From Spongilla lacustris (taxonomy: Eukaryota > Porifera > Demospongiae > Spongillida > Spongillidae), in assembly GCA_949361645.1 (NCBI GenBank), contig OX442417.1:15781427-15845426 (forward strand): a DNA stretch of 64,000 nt. Reading direction: 5' to 3'. This document shows positions 58,556 to 64,000 of this stretch, one piece after another. The translations under genes were made by a program, and so were the position numbers. Numbering within the stretch: position 1 is the stretch's first letter; each line of letters opens with the position of its first letter. The notes under the pieces were generated by a model that did no database searches, had not been told where the DNA came from, and saw only the letters and a list, made by a program, of their open reading frames with translations.

Positions 58556-59188
58556 CACATTTATACTCATACCATAAAGCTTTGATTTCATTTGCTGTGT
58601 AGCAATGCGATTCCAAGTTTGGTGTCAACACTATTTACCAGCTATGAACAGGCAGGCCCAAAATATGCCGTAACCATGGCAGCAAGGCATCTGAATTCAA
58701 TGTATGCACAACATCTATGGTTAATATTTAGAATAATGCTAATTATGACACCTTGGAAGGCCGTGTTCAAACTAGGGGGAGTTAAATATTGACCTTATGA
58801 ATGTTTAATGGAACTTTCATACATACTGTTATGTTCTGTTCTCTCCTCTTCATCCCCCTCCCCACCCTACAGAATGTAAGTATTGGATGTGTGTGTGTCA
58901 ACATTTCTGATATTGACATACCTTGATGTTTCATTTGATGGAAATCTTTTAGAGGGTAAGAAAGCACACAAGTTTGTGTTCGGAGATCTTCACACCACAC
59001 CCATTTTCTCTCCCTCCTCCTCCACCACACCAACTCCCTCCTCCACCACACCCACTCCCTCCACCACACCCACTCCCTCCACCACGCCCACTCTCTCCCC
59101 TCCCCTCCTCCAGTGGAGCTGCTGCTACAAGCCTGAACTCAGCGCAGAAGGTTGCAAGACTTCCAAACATGTTCCAATTCAGTCTTGA
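54248..59188 (+). CDS. PINK1-like kinase with coiled coil and CHORD-like zinc module
   Basis: Reconstructed exons: 54248-55312, 55682-55822, 57348-57464, 57645-57697, 57933-58005, four 3-nt microexons (58088-58090, 58240-58242, 58390-58392, 58873-58875) and 59114-59188. Total 1,536 nt, 511 residues. The kinase domain (about 17-335) has a Gly loop GMGRSG (24-29), K51, Glu in ENE (69-71), HLD (174-176; Leu replaces Arg of HRD), N181, DFG (194-196) and GGN...APE (217-226). DFGC, GGN-before-APE and the YALKLLFNF strand point to the PINK1 branch. No mitochondrial presequence or membrane segment is seen. Exons 2-4 encode charged coiled coil. The C-terminus reads C-x2-C-x13-C-x2-HPG, then WSCC-x9-C-x4-H, resembling CHORD zinc modules. 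It converges with the DIX gene. Confidence 0.78.
55313..55373 (+). repeat. (GT)n microsatellite forming the intron-1 donor
   Basis: About 30 GT repeats begin exactly at the AAG|GT splice donor of kinase exon 1. Many registers could act as donors, and read-through would add a Val-Cys repeat ending at a stop near 55396. Confidence 0.85.
55823..57347 (+). other. Kinase intron 2
   Basis: 1.5-kb intron, GTACAG donor and TCCCTAG acceptor. It contains an A-run and C-runs at 55999-56040. At 56620-56790, repeated ATGTTTAACCCTTTAA-type units are interspersed with TGACCAGTxxGTAAATG. 57190-57270 repeats GGGGTGATTATGGGGTGGATA. No internal exon was found. Confidence 0.65.
57504..57596. mobile_element. TAG...CTA hairpin MITE in kinase intron 3
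   Basis: TAGTCTCGTCCCCAGACCC mirrors GGGTCTGGGGACGAGACTA, and an inner ATATCGCCGC-type segment resembles that of 9629-9727. It follows a (GA)n run, so the left flank cannot be compared reliably; no target duplication is visible. Confidence 0.7.
58088..58090 (+). other. Candidate 3-nt microexon 1 (AAG, Lys)
   Basis: CTAAC branch-like motif, pyrimidine tract and TGGCAG acceptor stand immediately before AAG, followed by GTAAGC. Phase 0 on both sides. Intron before it: 58006-58087. Confidence 0.5.
58240..58242 (+). other. Candidate 3-nt microexon 2 (GTG, Val)
   Basis: CTACCCCCCTTTAG acceptor, then GTG, then GTAAGT. Phase 0. Introns of 149 and 147 bp flank it. Confidence 0.5.
58390..58392 (+). 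other. Candidate 3-nt microexon 3 (CAT, His)
   Basis: CCTCTGCCATACAG acceptor, then CAT, then GTGAGT. Phase 0. The codon could add a further metal ligand in the HPG-WSCC loop. Confidence 0.5.
58504..58552. repeat. (CA)n microsatellite
   Basis: About 24 CA units inside the intron between candidate microexons 3 and 4. Confidence 0.9.
58873..58875 (+). other. Candidate 3-nt microexon 4 (AAT, Asn)
   Basis: CCCCTCCCCACCCTACAG acceptor, then AAT, then GTAAGT. Phase 0. The next acceptor, CCTCCTCCAG, starts the final WSCC exon at 59114. Confidence 0.5.
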
Positions 59189-59400
59189 GCACCGCCCCTC
59201 CTCCCCAAATACAAGCGTCTGGTATCACTCCTCCCCAGTCCACTCTCTCCCCTTATATATATGTGTGTGTGTGCATTTGAATAATCAGCCATGAATGAAT
59301 GAACGTGTTTACAAAGCAGAGATATACAAAGAAGACCCTAGCACAGAGAAAGGCTACAGTTACACACACACATGCACACATACACAGGCACAGACACACT

Positions 59401-61299
59401 CTATCTGTGGTGGGCTACCTCCCTCACATAGATCAGGACCTTTCCATTCCAGCTGGGCAAGACGTATTCGTCATCTGTGATCTGAAGGGTACATGTTGTT
59501 AGAGCAAGTATGAGGTATGGGAATGGGGCCACATGAGGTACAGGAACGGGACCACATGAGGTAAGGGAATGGGCTAGGCCACGTGAGGTACAGGAATGGG
59601 ACCACATGAGGTAAGGGAATGGGCTAGGCCACGTGAGGTACGGGAATGTGGCCACATAAGTACAGGAATGGAACACTACATGCGCACAGTCATGAGCTTT
59701 TATCATAAGCAATCATCCATTGGACTTCATGACGTCACAACAATGATGGATATGGCATCAAAGGAATATTAATCTTCTAAAAGCTTTGGTATGTAAACAT
59801 CATACCATGTTATGTACACCCACAGCTTTCACAAACACTTAAATGGCCAAACCTCTGGATGACCGCACCCACATATTACCCCTGATGACACACCCACCTA
59901 TTACCCCTGATGACACACCCACCTATTACCCCTGATGACACACCCACCTATTACCCCTGATGACACACCCACCTATTACCCCTGATGACACACCCACCTA
60001 TTACCCCTGATGACACACCCACCTATTACCCCTGATGACACACCCACCTATTACCCCTGATGACACACCCACCTATTACCCCTGATGACACACACCCTAT
60101 TACCCATGGAGACACACCTACCTCTTCCTTTACAACTCCACAGTCTGGGTCTTCAGTTTTGATATAAAAGCGATAGTTGCTATGACGATCAAGTGTGGCT
60201 TTGAAGTCCTTTAGCCGTATTGCATCAATCCTGTGAAGAGAGACCACATGTGAGGGCCTATGAGGGTATGTGAGGGCCTATGAGGGTATGTGAGGACCTG
60301 TGAGGGTATGTGAGGACCTATGAGGGTACGTGAGGACCTGTGAGGGTATGTGAGGACCTATGAGGACCTGTGAGGGTATGTGAGGACCTGTGAGGGTATG
60401 TGAGGACCTATGAGGACCTGTGAGGGTACATTGAGGGTCTGTGAGGACCTGTGAGGGTATGTGAGGACCTGTGAGGGTATGTGAGGACCTGTGAGGGTAT
60501 GTGAGGACCTATGAGGACCTGTGAGGGTACATGTGAGGGTCTGTGAGGACCTATGGGCCTCACATCCACACCACACATGCAATACCTCCTTCATAACCTA
60601 ACCTCCTTAACACACACCACTCTCCTCCATACATCATCATTACCTCTTCGGCACGCTGGTGACATAAGGTGTTTCTGTCTTGTCATTCAGCAAGTAGTAC
60701 ACCACCTTAGTGCTATCAGAGAGTGGGGCAGAACCTGGGGGGGAGTGTAGGGGTAAAGGGGGGTGTATTGTAGTGCAGTGCAGTGTAGGGGGTGGGGTAG
60801 TGTGGAGTGTGGGTGTGATTAACAAGATGCCACCCTTTAAATATATCTCTGCCATGCCCACATTTACATGTGGGGATAAAAGAATACACACATGGTGTGT
60901 GGTGTTGGGAACACAACAGAACATACCCTAAAACACATGTGGCTACACAAACCACACACATAAACAAGAGTAGACATTTACAGATCTAAGCCTAACCATT
61001 GAAGTGTGCACACAATGTAGTCCATTAAGATATACACCCACATGCACACATAAGTATGCACATACATACATACACCCACATGCACACACATACACATATA
61101 CCCATCCACACTTTCTTGCGTACAAATATACTATAATACATACACACGCAATCATAGATAAAAATCACACACACACATCACAATGTGTGCAGTATCACAC
61201 ACATACCTTCTCTCACGTCTGAATAGTGTCTCTCTCTCTCCCTCTCCTTATCCTTCTCCCTCTCCTTATCCTTCTCCCTCTCCTTATCCTTCTCCCTCT
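59401..61299 (-). CDS. DIX-domain protein, C-terminal exons (DIXDC1/Axin type)
   Basis: Four exons on the minus strand: 61299 (gap edge) to 61207, 60734-60644, 60230-60122 and 59481-59401. Junction phases fit (G|GT, AG|G, then phase 0) and all introns are GT-AG. The first readable exon is a basic/acidic REKDKE repeat running into the gap, then HYSDVREG. The DIX domain follows: STKVVYYLLNDKTETPYV, then RLKDFKATLDRHSNYRFY, DCGVVKEE and DDEYVLPSWNGKVLIY, ending VREVAHHR. DIX domains polymerise head to tail in Wnt signalling scaffolds in the cytoplasm. C-terminal position excludes Dishevelled; PKR, LKDFK and W-x-GK look most like DIXDC1. The 5' part is lost in the gap. Confidence 0.85.
59515..59660. 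repeat. Intronic tandem repeat, about 50-bp unit
   Basis: Repeats of GGAATGGGACCACATGAGGTA and GGGCTAGGCCACGTGAGGTA inside the last DIX-gene intron. Confidence 0.75.
59873..60108. repeat. 25-bp minisatellite in last DIX intron
   Basis: About nine nearly identical copies of TATTACCCCTGATGACACAC plus CCACC. They sit 14 bp from the donor of the preceding exon, within the 638-bp intron 59482-60121. Confidence 0.9.
60244..60555. repeat. 20-bp minisatellite in DIX intron
   Basis: About fifteen copies of a TGAGGGTATGTGAGGACCTG-type unit. The array fills most of the intron 60231-60643. Each minus-strand unit contains a CCTCACATAC-like tract. Confidence 0.88.
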
Positions 61300-61499
61300 N
61301 NNNNNNNNNNNNNNNNNNNNNNNNNNNNNNNNNNNNNNNNNNNNNNNNNNNNNNNNNNNNNNNNNNNNNNNNNNNNNNNNNNNNNNNNNNNNNNNNNNNN
61401 NNNNNNNNNNNNNNNNNNNNNNNNNNNNNNNNNNNNNNNNNNNNNNNNNNNNNNNNNNNNNNNNNNNNNNNNNNNNNNNNNNNNNNNNNNNNNNNNNNN
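61300..61499. other. Assembly gap (200 N)
   Basis: Two hundred undetermined bases interrupt a CTCTCCTTATCCTTCTCC tandem repeat, which on the minus strand codes the REKDKE repeat of the DIX gene. The repeat probably caused the assembly break, so the true length is unknown. Confidence 0.97.
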
Positions 61500-61777
61500 A
61501 AACCGGTACGGTAGACCCCCGATATGCAATGTAGCATAATTGCTATAGCACTAGTAATTTATTAAATACTTTACTGGGATGGCCTAATACTATCTTCATG
61601 CTCCAAGATGGATGCTTCTTTGAAACCAGCCCTCACTGTTTCCTGTGTATTATGATTTGCAGGTTTATATTAATGTGTAGCACCAACACCAACCCCATCC
61701 TACCCCCCCTTCCTCTTCTGGTATTAGTTTAAATTTCATCAGATTTGGCTCTGTATTACATTCTAGTACTGGTACAA
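61500..61777. other. Upstream region of zinc-finger gene 4
   Basis: Without the minisatellite of genes 1 and 3. GTACAAATGGC at the start codon is conserved with them. A TTCTAG acceptor-like site lies 12 bases upstream, consistent with a 5' non-coding exon. Confidence 0.4.
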
Positions 61778-62632
61778 ATGGCTTCAGGAAGGAGACCACA
61801 TCAGTGTGAACAATGTGGGAAGGGATTTTCACAACAGTCAAATCTGCGAACACACATGCTCACTCATACTGGAGAGAAGCCACATGGCTGTGGGCAATGT
61901 GGAAAGGCATTTTCACATAAGTCAAGTTTGCAAGGACACATGTTCACTCATACTGGAGAGAAGCCATATCAGTGTGAACAATGTGGAAAGGGATTTTCAC
62001 ATAAGTCAAGTCTGCAAACACACATGCTTACTCATACTGGAGAGAAGCCACATGGCTGTGGGCAATGTGGAAAGGCATTTTCACATAAGTCAAGTTTGCA
62101 AGGACACATGTTCACTCATACTGGAGAGAAGCCATATCAGTGTGAACAATGTGGAAAGGGATTTTCACATAAGTCAAATCTTACGAAACACATGCTTACT
62201 CATACTGGAGAGAAGCCACATGGCTGTGGGCAATGTGGAAAGGCATTTTCACATAAGTCAAGTTTGCAAGGACACATGTTCACTCATACTGGAGAGAAGC
62301 CATATCAGTGTGAACAATGTGGAAAGGGATTTTCACATAAGTCAAATCTTACGAAACACATGCTTACTCATACTGGAGAGAAGCCACATCAGTGTGAACA
62401 ATGTGGAAAGGGATTTTCACAACAGTCATCACTGAAAAAACACATGCTCACTCATACTGGAGAGAAGATTTACAAATGTTTCTGTAAGAGATCATTTGCA
62501 AGCTCAAATACATTTAAGGCCCACTGTAGGATTCATACTGGTGAGAGGTTGAGGTGCAGCAATAGTGGATGTACCAAATCTTACCTGCACAAGACTAGTT
62601 TGGATTACCATCTTAAGTCATGTCACGTGTAA
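61778..62632 (+). CDS. C2H2 zinc-finger protein, 10 zinc modules
   Basis: Intronless, 284 residues from MASGRRP; an in-frame ATG at 61745 would add 11 residues. Eight 28-residue fingers and the family tail ([20 protein letters not shown]; end CHV). Fingers 2-7 are three copies of a two-finger unit, HGCGQC (helix HKSSLQG) and YQCEQC (helix HKSSLQT or HKSNLTK), so the unit is 168 bp. It is the only family member here on the plus strand and sits about 34 kb from the others. Probably nuclear and DNA-binding. Confidence 0.92.
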   Translation: MASGRRPHQCEQCGKGFSQQSNLRTHMLTHTGEKPHGCGQCGKAFSHKSSLQGHMFTHTGEKPYQCEQCGKGFSHKSSLQTHMLTHTGEKPHGCGQCGKAFSHKSSLQGHMFTHTGEKPYQCEQCGKGFSHKSNLTKHMLTHTGEKPHGCGQCGKAFSHKSSLQGHMFTHTGEKPYQCEQCGKGFSHKSNLTKHMLTHTGEKPHQCEQCGKGFSQQSSLKKHMLTHTGEKIYKCFCKRSFASSNTFKAHCRIHTGERLRCSNSGCTKSYLHKTSLDYHLKSCHV

Positions 62633-63265
62633 CTATTGCATTATATACCTATGCTGTTAATTTGTATTGTGTTAAGTTATGGTTTGAAGTTACAAATGTG
62701 TGAATGATTGGATGTGTCTTTGATAACCAGAAAGTTGTGCCGTCAAAATGTTATGTGTACAGGACTGAGTGAGGCATCCTATAGAAATCCAATGCTATAT
62801 CACTCTATATGCTTCACATAACATCTACAGAAGGATGGTAGAGAGATGCATGGCAATGTGAAGAGGCGACTGGCATGGTCTTTGGGAGGTTGGGTGTATG
62901 GGATGTGTGTACATGTGTACATATGTGATTGAAGTACATTCGATCTGGACTGCACACATGTTTGTGGTGTAGGCCTGGGGACTCACTTTTTTGCTACATA
63001 CATGAAGTAGATTTCAATGATCACGTGGCAATTACACCACCAGGAAAGTTCATTTAGTAATACATTTTTGAAACAGTCATCTCCGCAAGCGTATACATAA
63101 TTGCACTAGGTAAGTGTATTTGTATCATACTAGCAAATCATTTCTGATACATATCTGCTTGCTAAGATCGATGTTTCAAATATGTTTTTTGCTATGATAC
63201 AATCACCATTTATGATACAAATGTAGAAAAACCTGGGTGTGTAGTTGATTCAAATCGCACACTTC
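62633..63265 (+). repeat. 3' flank of zinc-finger gene 4
   Basis: 62820-62880 (AGAAGGATGGTAGAGAGATGC) corresponds, on the other strand, to the 3' flanks at 900-930 and 25800-25830, so part of the family's downstream sequence is kept. The rest holds no recognised feature. Confidence 0.45.
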
Positions 63266-63766
63266 CAGTGGCGTAGGAGCTGGGGTGGCTGCAGCGGCCA
63301 TGGCCGTTGCACTTTTTCATCAACAAGATTTTTTTTTTCCTAAACAAATATAGGTCTAGGTTGACAAGCGCGCATACCTATTCAATTAGCTGAGTTAATG
63401 ACATGAAAGTGGACTTCAAATCGATCGTGAGAGCTAGCTCAAGCTAGGCTACCCCCGTACAACGTAGTTTACAACGGTTGCCACAAGTGACCTAGGCTGT
63501 ACTATAGGCCTAGCTGTTTTGTATTTTATGTTACATGCGCAGAAGGTTTCAAAACCAGGCTGCTCAAAACGAACTAACCTGTTTACAGTATTTGCGTAGT
63601 TTTGGGAGCCATGGGGGGTTTTCTATGCAAAAAGCGTTGGCTTCTGGTGCTCCACCCCAGACCCCCATGGGAGAGCTTACAGTGCTCCCCCATACCCCCT
63701 AGCTGGGCGGTGCCCCCTCTCGCACCCTCCCAGGGGAGACGGGTGAACCACCCTTGATGGCCACTG
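63266..63766. mobile_element. Non-autonomous hAT-like element, about 500 bp
   Basis: CAGTGGCGTAGGAGC at the left and GGCCACTG at the right, with a shared CACTTC in the flanks. It contains the AAAAAGCGTTGGCTTCTGG...CTAGCTGGGCGG module seen at 33610 and 34790. Confidence 0.6.
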
Positions 63767-63863
63767 CACTTCATATTCCCTTCCTACGCTTCTCATCTTC
63801 ACTAGTGAAAAGTTATCAACTAATTAAATTCTTCTGTCTTGCTCTTTCAGACGCCTTCTTTAC

Positions 63864-63968
63864 TAGCCTCGTCCCCAGGCCCTATTTTATATTAAAGTTA
63901 GCGGGGACAAAAAATATTTTTTGTCCCCGCTAACTTTAATATAAAAATAGGGCCTGGGGACGAGGCTA
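63864..63968. mobile_element. Near-perfect hairpin MITE with 9-bp target duplication
   Basis: The 105 bp fold back almost completely: TAGCCTCGTCCCCAGGCCC against GGGCCTGGGGACGAGGCTA, with a GCGGGGACAAAAAA centre. CTTCTTTAC flanks both sides (63855-63863, 63969-63977). The high identity of the arms suggests a young insertion. Confidence 0.92.
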
Positions 63969-64000
63969 CTTCTTTACATGCTGCACCTTCAGCTGAGATA

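Noticed and set aside
61183..61539. ORFs running through the N gap
   Set aside because: Their length is produced by undetermined bases. Only the minus-strand exon ending at 61207 is supported by splice phase.

Overview
This is nuclear DNA of an invertebrate animal. A DIX-domain gene and tandem C2H2 zinc-finger genes mark it as metazoan. Short GT-AG introns, a PINK1-like kinase and dense low-copy DNA transposons suggest a sponge or another early-branching animal; the species call is inference. No rRNA, tRNA or CRISPR array was recognised. A 200-base gap lies at 61300-61499.

Layout. (1) 0.6-37 kb is built from repeated segmental duplications of a zinc-finger unit: 3' flank, intronless C2H2 gene on the minus strand, then a long 5' flank. 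Intact genes lie at 1121-3991 (32 classical fingers plus a two-module tail), 13578-14684 (11 plus tail) and 26059-27249 (12 plus tail). An orphan pair of flanks lies at 10740-12060. A fourth gene lies on the plus strand at 61778-62632 (8 plus tail). Units differ by transposon insertions, so paralogous empty sites reveal target-site duplications: hAT, TTAA/Kolobok-like with a THAP exon, a TA-flanked foldback, Harbinger-like, TAG...CTA elements with 9-bp duplications, and Ty3/gypsy relics. A 1.9-kb CAC...GTG element at 28328-30241 carries a decayed reading frame resembling the N-terminal part of RAG1.

(2) 18.8-25.5 kb and 37.8-42.2 kb share a second duplicated block with RecQ-helicase and DPP8/9-like exon relics. 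(3) 43264-43899 encodes a secreted, cysteine-rich, probably GPI-anchored protein. (4) 44.1-53.5 kb is a giant imperfect palindrome with arms of about 3.6 and 4.1 kb around a spacer of about 1 kb.

(5) 54.2-61.3 kb holds two convergent spliced genes with only 212 bp between their stops. On the plus strand is a PINK1-like kinase fused to a coiled coil and a C-terminal CHORD-like zinc module; I reconstruct it with four consecutive 3-nt microexons. On the minus strand are the 3' exons of a DIX-domain gene (DIXDC1/Axin type) whose DIX domain I could splice together completely.

The items most worth checking are the microexon run, the RAG1-N-like element, the kinase/zinc-module fusion, the finger-array duplications and the palindrome.
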